This document shows, in pieces, positions 33,422-41,795 of a DNA stretch of 64,000 nt. A model generated the notes under the pieces. It saw only the letters and a list, made by a program, of their open reading frames with translations. It was not told the DNA's origin and did no database searches. The stretch lies in NCBI RefSeq assembly GCF_011751745.2, contig NZ_CP061170.1, positions 1,178,001-1,242,000 of the forward strand. Direction: 5' to 3'. Positions within the stretch are counted from its first letter, which is position 1. The number at the start of each line of letters is the position of its first letter. A program made the translations under genes and the position numbers. Source of the DNA: Paramicrobacterium fandaimingii. Lineage in GTDB: Bacteria > Actinomycetota > Actinomycetes > Actinomycetales > Microbacteriaceae.

Positions 33422-34468
33422 GTGGCGAGTAACCCCGCGTCTGCACGCAAGAAGGCCCGCTCTGCGCCCACAATCTACGATGTGGCGAAACTTGCGGGAG
33501 TGAATCCCTCCACAGTGTCACGTGCGCTGAGCCAGCCCGGCCGCATCAACGTCAAGACCGAAGCGAAGATTCACGACGCCGCAAAGCAGCTGAACTATCG
33601 GCTCAATCCCATGGCGCGAGCGTTGCCGACGGGGCGGACGAACACCCTCGGCCTGCTGATCGCTGACATTACGAACCCGGTGATCTTCGGCATCGTCCGT
33701 GGGGCTGAGAAAGCCGCAGCCGAGAGAGGCTACACGCTGGTCATCTCGGAGTCTCAAGAGTCGGGCGAGCGCGAAGCCGCGTCGGCGCAACGCATCCAAC
33801 CGGCCGTCGATGGGCTTGTCCTCGGAACCTCCCGCTTGACTGACGAAGCGATCAAAGCGCTCGCCGAGGAGAAGCCGCTCGTCGTGATCAACAGGCAGAT
33901 CGACGGTGTGTCAAGTGTGACGCCGAATATTGGGCCGGGCATCGACCAGGCACTCGCGCACCTCGAGCTTCTGGGGCACACTGATCTCGTGTTTCTCTCT
34001 GGCCCGTCAGGGTCATGGATGAGTCGCCACCGCTGGGAGACTCTTCAGGAGGGCGCTCAAGCGCGCGGAATGACAATCACGTCAACGGCACCGCAAGAGC
34101 CGACGATCGATGGTGGGCGTTCTCTGCTCTCACGCGTCATCGCTTCGGGGGCAACGGCTGTGATTGCGTATAACGACCTCATGGCGATCGGACTCATGCG
34201 CACGGCGGCCGAGCAGGGCATTTCGGTGCCCGGGACGTTCAGCATTCTTGGCTTCGACGACATCTTCGGATCTGACTTCACGTCTCCTCCGCTTACCACG
34301 GTGCGATCGCCGCTTCTGGATGCCGGAAGACTCGCTGTGAGGCAGACGCTTCAGCTGATTGAGGAAGGCCCAGACGGTGCCGCAGCGCGGCTTGCTACTC
34401 AGGGTCTCGATACTGAGTTGATTATTCGCGGCTCCAGCGGAGCTGTGCGGGAGAGCTCTCGGCCCTGA
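33422..34468 (+). CDS. LacI-family transcriptional regulator of the sugar-acid island
   Basis: 348-residue repressor. The helix-turn-helix TIYDVAKLAGVNPSTVSRAL is at about 17-36, and the hinge region is KQLNYRLNPMARALPTGRT, whose helix inserts into the operator centre. The periplasmic-binding-like ligand domain has GLLIADITNPVIFGIVRGAE, AYNDLMAIGLM and SILGFDDIFGSDFTSPPLTT. GTG 33422 follows GGAGATGACC. It is the only LacI-family gene in the window and lies at the centre of the genes carrying the six palindromic operators, so it is the best candidate for their repressor. The inducer is probably a sugar or sugar-acid intermediate. Confidence 0.92.
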   Translation: MASNPASARKKARSAPTIYDVAKLAGVNPSTVSRALSQPGRINVKTEAKIHDAAKQLNYRLNPMARALPTGRTNTLGLLIADITNPVIFGIVRGAEKAAAERGYTLVISESQESGEREAASAQRIQPAVDGLVLGTSRLTDEAIKALAEEKPLVVINRQIDGVSSVTPNIGPGIDQALAHLELLGHTDLVFLSGPSGSWMSRHRWETLQEGAQARGMTITSTAPQEPTIDGGRSLLSRVIASGATAVIAYNDLMAIGLMRTAAEQGISVPGTFSILGFDDIFGSDFTSPPLTTVRSPLLDAGRLAVRQTLQLIEEGPDGAAARLATQGLDTELIIRGSSGAVRESSRP

Positions 34469-34521
34469 CCGTCGCGAGTAGCTTCGCTGTTTCTTCGTCC
34501 ACAGGTGAGAACTTTCACGAG

Positions 34522-34530
34522 TTATCCACA
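34522..34530 (+). other. Isolated DnaA-box-like nonamer
   Basis: TTATCCACA matches the classical DnaA box exactly; a partial TCCACAGG lies about 25 bp upstream. No cluster of boxes and no AT-rich region, so not an origin. Confidence 0.35.
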
Positions 34531-34580
34531 ATGGGTGGTTGACCGGGTGTTCTGTCGGTGGGAGTGTCGGTGGGTCCTGC

Positions 34581-34586
34581 GATACT
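34581..34586 (+). promoter_or_regulatory. Predicted -10 of the leaderless DUF222-HNH gene
   Basis: GATACT ends 6 nt before ATG 34593; no ribosome binding site. Confidence 0.45.
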
Positions 34587-34592
34587 CTGGTC

Positions 34593-36047
34593 ATGCACGA
34601 AGCAGTCACGGCACCTGGTTTTGAACCCAATGGGGGTCCGGATGCTGTTGCTGTGGAGGCTGCGGAAGATTTGCTTTCTGCCGCGTCACGACTCGCGTCG
34701 ATCGACCCGGCCGGTCTCTCCGCCAACACACTGTTGACCTACACGGGCCTTTTGGGAAACAGCAGCCGCATCATCGAAGGCCGCCAAATCTCAAACGTCG
34801 GAGACATTGCCCGGCGGTCGGACACGGATGCCGGGTTTGATGGTCTCGCTGCTCGTCACGGTGCGAAGAGCCCCACGGCATTGTTTGAGGTGATCACGGG
34901 GGCGAAGAACTCCACAGCGTATCGGTTCGCGACAGTCGCGAAACACACCACACCGCGAGTGTCCGACACCGGTCTGCCTCTCGACCCGGTGTTCGCTCAG
35001 ACCGCGCAGGCGTTGTCGGAAGGCACGATTGGTCTGGATGTGGCCGAGTCGATCACCAGCACGTTGGCACCGATTCTGCCCCGGGTTTCCCCAGAGCAGA
35101 TCGACTGGGCCGAGAAAACGCTGATCGGTAATGCGACGGGTGCGTACGGTGAAGTGCCGTTCACGGCGGATGCTGTGCGGCAGCAGGCCCGCTTGTTTCG
35201 TGTTGCTCTGGACCCTGACGGTGTCGAACCCACAGCAGAAGAACTCCATGAGGCACGCAAGCTGGTCTTCAAACACCAAGACGACGGATCGATGAAAATC
35301 ACCGGGGTGCTCTCTCCCGAGCAGGCAGCGCAGGTGACACCCGTGTTTGACGCGTGCATGTCGAAGAGAACCTCGCCGACGTTTATGCATGCTGAAGAGC
35401 TCGCCGCGACCAAGCAAGCACCCGAAGAACGGACAAGGCAGCAGGAACGCGCCGACGTGTTCACGTCAATCATCGGCGGTGTCGGGAAACAACACTCCAC
35501 ACCGAAACTCCACGGCCGTGGCCCAACAGTGATGGTCACGGTGAAAGACGACGATCTGGAGAACAGTACCGGTGCTGCCTGGTCTCCAGGAACACCAGCA
35601 CCGTTGCCGATGAGCTTTGTGACACAGATGCAGTGCGATGGCGACACGATGAACGTCACCATTGATGAACATGGTGACGTGCTCAACCTCGGGCACGCCA
35701 GACGGTTCTTCACGGCGAAGCAGCGTTTGGCGTTGATCGCCCGCGATGGGAACACCTGCGCGGCTGCCGACTGTGACATTCCCGCCTGGTTGTGTGAAGC
35801 GCATCACGTGCAAAGATGGGAAAACGGCGACCGAACAGATGTTGCAAATGGCCTGATCGTCTGCTGGTTTCACCACAGATTGCTGGAACGCGGCGAATGG
35901 TCCCTCACCCGCGACAAAAACGGCCACCCCAGACTGACCCCACCAGACTGGTACGTGAACCGACGGTATCTGGGGCAGCGACGCGCTCCCGGAGACGACG
36001 ACAGTGACCCGCCCGACGCCGGGCGAGATACCGGGCCGCGCACCTGA
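34593..36047 (+). CDS. DUF222 and HNH endonuclease domain protein
   Basis: 484-residue member of the large actinobacterial DUF222-HNH family (related to mycobacterial REP13E12 proteins). The N-terminal two thirds form the helical DUF222 region. The C-terminal HNH domain is at roughly 385-435: GNTCAAADCDIPAWLCEAHH, then VQRWENGDRTDVANGLIVCW and FHHRLLE, with zinc-type Cys and the His-Asn-His pattern. A Pro/Asp-rich tail follows. Start ATG 34593 is chosen over the earlier in-frame codon at 34539 because the leaderless -10 fits. Members are often multicopy and strain-variable; biological role unsettled. It interrupts the sugar-acid island. Confidence 0.85.
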   Translation: MHEAVTAPGFEPNGGPDAVAVEAAEDLLSAASRLASIDPAGLSANTLLTYTGLLGNSSRIIEGRQISNVGDIARRSDTDAGFDGLAARHGAKSPTALFEVITGAKNSTAYRFATVAKHTTPRVSDTGLPLDPVFAQTAQALSEGTIGLDVAESITSTLAPILPRVSPEQIDWAEKTLIGNATGAYGEVPFTADAVRQQARLFRVALDPDGVEPTAEELHEARKLVFKHQDDGSMKITGVLSPEQAAQVTPVFDACMSKRTSPTFMHAEELAATKQAPEERTRQQERADVFTSIIGGVGKQHSTPKLHGRGPTVMVTVKDDDLENSTGAAWSPGTPAPLPMSFVTQMQCDGDTMNVTIDEHGDVLNLGHARRFFTAKQRLALIARDGNTCAAADCDIPAWLCEAHHVQRWENGDRTDVANGLIVCWFHHRLLERGEWSLTRDKNGHPRLTPPDWYVNRRYLGQRRAPGDDDSDPPDAGRDTGPRT

Positions 36048-36143
36048 CGTACGCGGCGGCCCCGACACACCCAACGCACGAGTCAAACAGCTCGAAGCGC
36101 TCTGAGGTGTGCCCGGCGCGCGTTAAGAAGGTGACGAGAATAC

Positions 36144-37004
36144 TCAGAACAGTTTGCTGAACCCGAGATCGACGAGATTGTCGTAGGACGTTTGCAGGCA
36201 GTCAAAGACGCCACGGCCGTAAAGCTGATCCTGCTCGACAAGCAGATACTCAGCATCACTGTCGAGCGCAGCTTGGATGATTCCGGGAAAATCGAGATTT
36301 CCTTCGCCGACTTCGGCAAACTGCACAACGCCGATGAACGCCTGCATGAAAGTGGCAAAATCACCCGAGTCAAGCGCCGTGAAGGCCTCATCCGGCACCT
36401 GCCCAATGCGGTAATCCTTGAGATGGATCATCGCTACGCGGTCGCTGTAGCGCTTGATCGTCGTCGCTGGATCCTTGCCGCCACGCTGAATCCAATGAGC
36501 ATCAAGTTCCAGACCGACGTCAGGAGCCCTGTCGGCAATGATGTCGAGCAGCAGCTTCCCGTCGTACTTCGCAAACTCAACGTGATGGTTGTGGTAATAC
36601 AAGCGGATGCCATCGTCGGCGAGGCGCTTCGCATACTCATTCGTGTCATCGCAGAACTCGAGAACCTTGTCGAGCGAACCCATCGCATCGAAGGGGAGCA
36701 TGCCGATGCGCACCATCGACGTGTTCACCCGACGGCAATCAGCGACGAGCTTGTCGTAGTTCTCTGAGAGCGTGTCGAGGGGCATCCCCGGCTTGCCGCG
36801 CAGTCCCGTCGACAGGGACGCGATGTCCATGCCCAACTCATCCCGGGCGCGCACGAGCTCATCGACATTGTCTGTGGTCATCGGGATCTGAGAGATCTCG
36901 ACGGCGTGATATCCGATATCGGTGATCTTTCGAAGGGTCTCATAGGGGCCGACCTCCGCAAAGCTATCTTTCAGCATCATTGCCTGTACGCCGATTTTCG
37001 CCAC
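36144..37004 (-). CDS. Sugar phosphate isomerase/epimerase family TIM-barrel protein (second)
   Basis: 286-residue TIM barrel, different from the one at 24910. Landmarks: KIGVQAMMLKDSF start, GYHAVEISQIPM, LYYHNHHVEFAKYDGKLLLD (metal-binding His region), GLELDAHWIQRGGKDPATTI, MIHLKDYRIG, FAEVGEGNLDFPGIIQAA. It resembles IolE/inosose dehydratase-like and 3-keto-sugar-related proteins. GTG 37004 follows AAGGAGACCCAG. Operators O5 and O6 lie upstream, shared with the divergent transporter. Substrate unknown. Confidence 0.86.
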   Translation of the reverse strand: MAKIGVQAMMLKDSFAEVGPYETLRKITDIGYHAVEISQIPMTTDNVDELVRARDELGMDIASLSTGLRGKPGMPLDTLSENYDKLVADCRRVNTSMVRIGMLPFDAMGSLDKVLEFCDDTNEYAKRLADDGIRLYYHNHHVEFAKYDGKLLLDIIADRAPDVGLELDAHWIQRGGKDPATTIKRYSDRVAMIHLKDYRIGQVPDEAFTALDSGDFATFMQAFIGVVQFAEVGEGNLDFPGIIQAALDSDAEYLLVEQDQLYGRGVFDCLQTSYDNLVDLGFSKLF

Positions 37005-37086
37005 CTGGGTCTCCTTCGTTGGATGCCGACCGTGATTGGCCGTCGTTCATGCGGATTCCTTCAGTGTGGCAGGATTCTCTGAGCGT

Positions 37087-37100
37087 GGCAACCGGTTGTC
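37087..37100. promoter_or_regulatory. LacI-type operator O5
   Basis: GGCAACCGGTTGTC, matching the operator consensus at 13 of 14 positions with the variable base ignored. Confidence 0.75.
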
Positions 37101-37152
37101 GCTCAATTTGGCGAAGCGAGCTCAACACTTTCTGGATGCAGGAAAGGGTAAC

Positions 37153-37166
37153 GGCAACCGTTTGCC
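37153..37166. promoter_or_regulatory. LacI-type operator O6
   Basis: GGCAACCGTTTGCC, centred 66 bp from O5. Confidence 0.8.
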
Positions 37167-37252
37167 AAAAGTCGATGATCGTGTTTCACTTGAGAATCGG
37201 CAATTGAGATGTCGCAAGGGTGCAGCCCCGCGATGACGCGAAGGAAGGTCTC

Positions 37253-37315
37253 ATGCTCCAGCCATACCGTTTTATGTACATAGCAGCCACCGCCACCGAC
37301 GGGCTTGTCCGTTGA
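37253..37315 (+). CDS. Predicted 20-residue leader peptide coupled to the GPH symporter
   Basis: ATG 37253 is preceded by GAAGGAAGG at ideal spacing, the best ribosome binding site in this region. It encodes [20 protein letters not shown] and stops at TGA 37313-37315, which overlaps the TTG start of the symporter (37312-37314). The symporter's own start has no Shine-Dalgarno, so translation would depend on ribosomes ending the leader. Alternatives: a frameshift (real or sequencing error) joining the two, although these residues do not look like a GPH N-terminus. Confidence 0.5.
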   Translation: MLQPYRFMYIAATATDGLVR

Positions 37316-38760
37316 GCGCCGTTTCAGAAACGCAGTCCGCGAAAGGGAAGCTCTCAAAGCTGAGCATCGTGGGCTACGGTGCGGGTGATGCGGCGAACAA
37401 CCTGGCCTTCACCACAGCGACGATGTTCCTTCTGGTGTACTACACGGATGTCGCGGGAATCTCAGCCGCCGCGGCCGGAACGCTCCTGCTCGTCGTTCGG
37501 GTCTTCGACGCCTTCTCCGACATCTTTGCCGGGCGCATCGTCGACCGCGTCTTCAGCAAGCGACTGGGTAAGTTTCGCCCCTTCATCATGTTCGGTTCGG
37601 TACCGCTACTCGTGCTCTCATGCCTGACGTTCTCTGTGCCGCAGATTGGCGAGAGCGGAATGCTTCTCTACGCTTACCTCACCTACGCAGCGCTCGGTCT
37701 TGCGTACAGCCTCGTCAACATTCCCTACGGCTCGCTTGCGGGCGCAATGACACAGGATGCCGGTGAGCGCGCCAAGCTCGCAAGTGCCCGCTCCATCGGG
37801 GCAATGATCGTGGGTGCCGGTCTCGGTGTGTTTGTCGCACCGCTGATCGTTCCCGGAGCCGATCTGCAGACGACGTTCACGTTCCTGACTCTCGGCTTCG
37901 TCGGCGTGGGCACGGTGCTTTATCTGTTCACAGCCTTCACCGCGAAAGAGCGGGTGGTTCGCGACGTGCAGAACGTCTCGATGAAGCAGAGCTTCGCGAC
38001 CCTCAAGCACAACCGTCCGCTGCTCATGCTGTGCCTGAGCTCCTTCGTGTTTCTGACCGGCATGTTGGCGCTCATGACCGTTCAACTCTATTATTTGCGC
38101 GACGTGCTCCACGCTCTTCCGCTTTACGCGGTTGTCTCCGTCGCTCAGATCGTGATGACCTTCGGCCTCGCCGCCGTCATGCCCACGCTCGTTCGCACAT
38201 GGGGTAAGCGCGCCGGATACGTCGCCGGGGGAATCATCATGGCTGCGGGCGGTGCAATCATGTTCTTCACGCCGTCGAACCTCGTCTGGCTCGGATTCGG
38301 CGGCCTCCTCATCGCGCAGCTGGGAATCGTGCTGGTGAACATGCTCGTCTGGACGCTTGAAGCCGACACCGTCGAGTACGGCGAGTGGAAGACAGGGGTG
38401 CGGTCTGAAGGCATCATCTACGCGCTCTTCTCGTTCACACGCAAGACGGGTCAGGCCATCGGGGGAGCGCTGGCGGCATTTGCGCTCTCGTGGGGTGGCT
38501 ACGCGGCCGGGGCGGCAGAGCAGACCGCTCATGCGGAGCTGGGCATTCGCGCCGGCGCAGGGCTCATCCCTCTCGTCTGCTCGATCGTGGCAATTGCGAT
38601 CATGATCTTCTACCCTCTGACTGACAGCCGTCACCGCGAGATTGTTGCCGAGATCGATGCACGCCGCGAGCGTGGCGAGACGGCATCCATTGATCCTGCG
38701 CTGTCGACGGCAGCATTTCAATCCCAGCGTCCCGTGAGTTCTGCTCCACCGGTCGACTGA
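37312..38760 (+). CDS. GPH-family (glycoside-pentoside-hexuronide) cation symporter
   Basis: 482-residue, 12-helix major facilitator of the GPH group that includes MelB, UidB and XylP-like transporters. Landmarks: [20 protein letters not shown] near the start, [20 protein letters not shown] with the GPH motif, [11 protein letters not shown] (the conserved cytoplasmic RP motif), [14 protein letters not shown], and [20 protein letters not shown] before helix 11. TTG 37312 is the only sensible start; see the coupled leader. manD follows 41 bp downstream. A glucuronide or related glycoside is the likely cargo given UxaC/UxuB/ManD in the same regulon. Confidence 0.9.
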   Translation: MSAVSETQSAKGKLSKLSIVGYGAGDAANNLAFTTATMFLLVYYTDVAGISAAAAGTLLLVVRVFDAFSDIFAGRIVDRVFSKRLGKFRPFIMFGSVPLLVLSCLTFSVPQIGESGMLLYAYLTYAALGLAYSLVNIPYGSLAGAMTQDAGERAKLASARSIGAMIVGAGLGVFVAPLIVPGADLQTTFTFLTLGFVGVGTVLYLFTAFTAKERVVRDVQNVSMKQSFATLKHNRPLLMLCLSSFVFLTGMLALMTVQLYYLRDVLHALPLYAVVSVAQIVMTFGLAAVMPTLVRTWGKRAGYVAGGIIMAAGGAIMFFTPSNLVWLGFGGLLIAQLGIVLVNMLVWTLEADTVEYGEWKTGVRSEGIIYALFSFTRKTGQAIGGALAAFALSWGGYAAGAAEQTAHAELGIRAGAGLIPLVCSIVAIAIMIFYPLTDSRHREIVAEIDARRERGETASIDPALSTAAFQSQRPVSSAPPVD

Positions 38761-38801
38761 GGTGTACCTTTCATTCTGAACAAGCACAAGGAGCAACTGA
38801 C

Positions 38802-40040
38802 GTGAAGATCGACAAAGCCGAAGTGATTGTCACCAGCCCTGACCGCAACTTTGTCACGCTGAAGCTGACGACAGACGATGGTGTGACGGGCTTGGGCGAT
38901 GCAACGCTCAACGGCCGCGAACGTGCCGCCGCCGCGTATCTCAGCGAGCACATCGTTCCGCTGCTCATCGGGCGCGACGCATCGAACATCGAAGACACCT
39001 GGCAGTTTCTGTACCGCAGCGGCTACTGGCGCCGAGGACCGGTGACGATGGCTTCGATCGCCGCCGTCGACATGGCGCTCTGGGACGTCAAGGGCAAGGC
39101 CGCGGGGATGCCCGTCTACCAGCTGCTCGGGGGCGCGAGCCGAAACGGCATGATGGCATACGGTCACGCGTCGGGTAAGGAACTTCCTGAACTGTTCGAT
39201 TCGATCCGCGAGCACCAGTCGCTTGGGTATCGATCGATTCGCGTTCAGACCGGTGTGCCCGGCCTTGAATCCATCTACGGCATCGCGTCGAACAAGGGGC
39301 TGCCTGGCAACGAGGGCGTGCGCTACGACCACGAACCGGCCCAGCGCGGAGCACTTCCCTCGCAGGAGGACTGGGACACTCGCTCCTACCTGCGACACGT
39401 GCCGACCGTCTTCGAAGCGGTTCGAGGCGAGTTCGGGCCCGAGCTTCCGCTGCTTCACGACGGGCATCACCGCATGACCCCGCTGCAGGCGGCAAAGCTC
39501 GGCAAGGACCTCGAGCCGTACGACCTGTTCTGGCTGGAAGACTGCACGCCCGCCGAAAACCAAGAGGCGCTGCGCCTCGTGCGCCAGCACACGACAACTC
39601 CGCTCGCGATCGGCGAGATCTTCAACACGGTGTGGGACTTCCAGAACCTCATCTCGGAGCAGCTCATCGACTATGTGCGTGCAGCGTCAACGCACTTCGG
39701 CGGCATCAGCCCGCTCAAGAAGGTGATGGACTACGCCGCCATGTACCAAGTGAAGTCCGGCTTCCACGGGCCAACAGACATTTCACCCGTCGGGTTCGCC
39801 GCGCAGCTGCACGTCGGCCTCGCGATCCACAACTACGGCATCCAGGAGTACATGCAGCACGGCGACAAGACAAACGCCGTCTTCGATCAGTCGATGACCT
39901 TCGACGATGGCTACCTGCATCCGGGCAACAAACCAGGCCTTGGCGTCGAGCTCGACGTCGATGAGGCGGGAAAGTACCCCTACGAAACGGCCTACCTGCC
40001 CTACAACCGTCTCGCCGACGGCACGGTTCATGACTGGTGA
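38802..40040 (+). CDS. manD: D-mannonate dehydratase (ManD, enolase superfamily)
   Basis: 412 residues, the typical ManD/RspA length. The capping domain starts [20 protein letters not shown] and contains [20 protein letters not shown] and [20 protein letters not shown]. The barrel has metal ligands in [11 protein letters not shown] (Asp), [11 protein letters not shown] (Glu) and [10 protein letters not shown] (Glu), and the catalytic His in [12 protein letters not shown]. It dehydrates mannonate (some homologues gluconate) to 2-keto-3-deoxygluconate, the step after UxuB. GTG 38802 has AAGGAGC upstream. KDG kinase and aldolase are not in the window. Low-activity ManD homologues exist, so the substrate needs assay. 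Confidence 0.9.
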   Translation: MKIDKAEVIVTSPDRNFVTLKLTTDDGVTGLGDATLNGRERAAAAYLSEHIVPLLIGRDASNIEDTWQFLYRSGYWRRGPVTMASIAAVDMALWDVKGKAAGMPVYQLLGGASRNGMMAYGHASGKELPELFDSIREHQSLGYRSIRVQTGVPGLESIYGIASNKGLPGNEGVRYDHEPAQRGALPSQEDWDTRSYLRHVPTVFEAVRGEFGPELPLLHDGHHRMTPLQAAKLGKDLEPYDLFWLEDCTPAENQEALRLVRQHTTTPLAIGEIFNTVWDFQNLISEQLIDYVRAASTHFGGISPLKKVMDYAAMYQVKSGFHGPTDISPVGFAAQLHVGLAIHNYGIQEYMQHGDKTNAVFDQSMTFDDGYLHPGNKPGLGVELDVDEAGKYPYETAYLPYNRLADGTVHDW

Positions 40041-40059
40041 GCCGTTAAGCTCGGTAGTG

Positions 40060-40605
40060 ATGAGTTCCTCCACGGCGCAGACCCGCACCCCGCAGATCGT
40101 GGTGATGGGCGTCTCTGGTTCGGGCAAGAGCACCGTCGGGTCGGCGCTCGCCGCCGCGATGGGTGTTCCGTTCATCGACGGTGATTCGCTGCATTCGCCG
40201 TCGAACATCGCCACGATGGCGGCGGGAATTCCCCTGACAGACGAGGATCGTTGGCCGTGGCTCGCGGAAGTTGGACGCGTGCTGCACGACTCGGGACAGT
40301 CGGGGACCGGTGCCGTTGTCGCCTGCTCGGCGCTGCGCCGTTCGTATCGCGACGCAATTCTCGCTGTGGCGCCCGATGCGATCTTCGTGCATCTCACGGG
40401 TGACCGCGATGTGCTCGCGCAGCGCATGTCGGGGCGAAGCGACCACTTCATGCCGACAACGCTTCTGGATTCTCAGATCGACACGCTCGAGCCGTTAGCA
40501 GCAGACGAACCAGCCGTGCAGGTTGACATCGACCAGTCCGTCGCGGGCATTGTCGAGAACGCGCGGCGGCAGATCACGCGCGCATTGGACGCCCGCGCCC
40601 GCTGA
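40060..40605 (+). CDS. gntK: Gluconokinase (GntK-type carbohydrate kinase)
   Basis: 181-residue P-loop kinase phosphorylating gluconate to 6-phosphogluconate. Walker A VMGVSGSGKST, then FIDGDSLHSPSNIATMAAGI and PLTDEDRWPWLAEVG, VACSALRRSYRD, and HFMPTTLLDSQIDTLEPL are classic gluconokinase motifs. ATG 40060 is preferred; ATG 40030 would overlap manD by 11 bp. It contains an in-frame TTA codon at 40495-40497, rare in this genome. With gnd it gives a route from gluconate to the pentose phosphate pathway. Confidence 0.92.
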   Translation: MSSSTAQTRTPQIVVMGVSGSGKSTVGSALAAAMGVPFIDGDSLHSPSNIATMAAGIPLTDEDRWPWLAEVGRVLHDSGQSGTGAVVACSALRRSYRDAILAVAPDAIFVHLTGDRDVLAQRMSGRSDHFMPTTLLDSQIDTLEPLAADEPAVQVDIDQSVAGIVENARRQITRALDARAR

Positions 40606-40642
40606 ATCGAGCGTCGGTCGGTGCTGAACGTGTGCACCCCTC

Positions 40643-40648
40643 TACACT
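40643..40648 (+). promoter_or_regulatory. Predicted -10 of the leaderless membrane protein gene
   Basis: TACACT ends 6 nt before ATG 40655; no ribosome binding site. Confidence 0.5.
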
Positions 40649-40654
40649 CGGGGC

Positions 40655-41608
40655 ATGAGCGAGATTTCGGATGCTGCGGCGAGCACGCGGTCTGCAGCGA
40701 CGGCGCCGCCGTGGCAGCGCCGCGTTGCGAGCGCGATCGTCGCCGTTGTCTCTCAGTTTCTCGGGCTTGGTCTTGTGTTCACCGGCGGCGCGTCTGTGCT
40801 GGCGGGCGGTGCGGGGGATGGGGCGTTCGGCTCAGCCGACTGGTTGCGCATCAGTGCCGGTCTTGTGCTGATCGCGATCTCGGCGGCGACGATGGTCGTC
40901 TCGACGTGCGGCGTGATCATTGCGGCATCCGCTGAGATTCTCATCTCGATTCTGGCTCTCGTGATTCCGTTCTCCATCGGCAGTCGTGATGTGCACCCGG
41001 TCAACTGGCTTCGGGGCGTCTACGTGGTGGTGTTCCCCGACGGTGCCGAGGTGGCGGGCCTCGCGACAGCGTCCGGATTCGTGCTTGTGCTGGGCTGCGT
41101 CTGCCTTGCCGCAGCGCTCGGGCATCGAGAGCGTCGCCGAGCGGGTTCGCGCGTCTCGCCGCTCGGGCGCATCATCGCTATGGGAGCGGCAGTAGTTCTG
41201 AGCATTCCCGGCGCGGCTTTGGTCTGGGCAGGCGGGCATCAGCTCGGCGTCGAATACCGGGTGTTCGCGTCGCCAGACCTCTCGGTCGGCTCGGTGATCA
41301 TGGTGTTCGCCGGAGCCCTTCTCTGCGCCGCTGTCGCTGCAGTCAGCAGGCTGTCTGCCGCCGCTCTCTATGCATTCGGGCTGTTCTGGGTGACGATGTG
41401 GGTGGCGTTCGGGGTCTTCTTGTCTGCAGCGACTCCCGAGACCGTGCCGATCATTCCGGTCTGGGCGACGACGACGGCCGTTGTCTGGTGCCTGTGCGGG
41501 TTCAGTGCCGTGCTCGCCGTCTTCTTGCTGACCTCCGGCGTTGTGATGCGCGTCGTGGCGTTGTCTCTGCGAGAGACGTCGCCCACTGCCGAGCAGGCTG
41601 CGCAGTGA
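40655..41608 (+). CDS. Multi-pass membrane protein, unknown function
   Basis: 317 residues with about eight hydrophobic segments, for example RVASAIVAVVSQFLGLGLVF and TMVVSTCGVIIAASAEILIS. The N-terminal 20 residues and C-terminal 10 (RETSPTAEQAAQ) are hydrophilic. Family not recognised; no catalytic motif seen. It stands alone between gntK and rplY and has its own leaderless-type promoter. Confidence 0.8.
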   Translation: MSEISDAAASTRSAATAPPWQRRVASAIVAVVSQFLGLGLVFTGGASVLAGGAGDGAFGSADWLRISAGLVLIAISAATMVVSTCGVIIAASAEILISILALVIPFSIGSRDVHPVNWLRGVYVVVFPDGAEVAGLATASGFVLVLGCVCLAAALGHRERRRAGSRVSPLGRIIAMGAAVVLSIPGAALVWAGGHQLGVEYRVFASPDLSVGSVIMVFAGALLCAAVAAVSRLSAAALYAFGLFWVTMWVAFGVFLSAATPETVPIIPVWATTTAVVWCLCGFSAVLAVFLLTSGVVMRVVALSLRETSPTAEQAAQ

Positions 41609-41795
41609 CGCATTTGTGATGCTGTAGACTCAAGGATTGAACTTCGGCGAGGGACTCCACTGGTGTCCGTGATCGACGCGGTGGATGGGCACAGGCTTGT
41701 CCTCACGCTGACACGCGTTCGAGTCGACAACACAATCGTTTATCGGGCCGCGTGCCCAACCAACCAGCCGGCCAGTCCGGCGAGGAGATATCACC
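41609..41795 (+). promoter_or_regulatory. Promoter and 5' leader of rplY
   Basis: A TAGACT -10-like hexamer at 41625-41630 would give a leader of about 155-160 nt before the rplY ATG, ending in CGAGGAGAT. Several short inverted segments occur but I cannot assign a known ribosomal leader structure. Confidence 0.4.

Larger units (their letters stand above)
37005..37252. promoter_or_regulatory. Divergent control region for the isomerase and symporter operons
   Basis: Non-coding on both strands apart from the leader ORF that follows at 37253. It contains operators O5 and O6. No confident -35/-10 pairs were identified for either direction. Confidence 0.5.

Noticed and set aside
34498..34530. Replication origin suggested by a perfect DnaA box
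   Set aside because: Only one full box, no AT-rich unwinding region, and no dnaA/dnaN/gyrB genes nearby.
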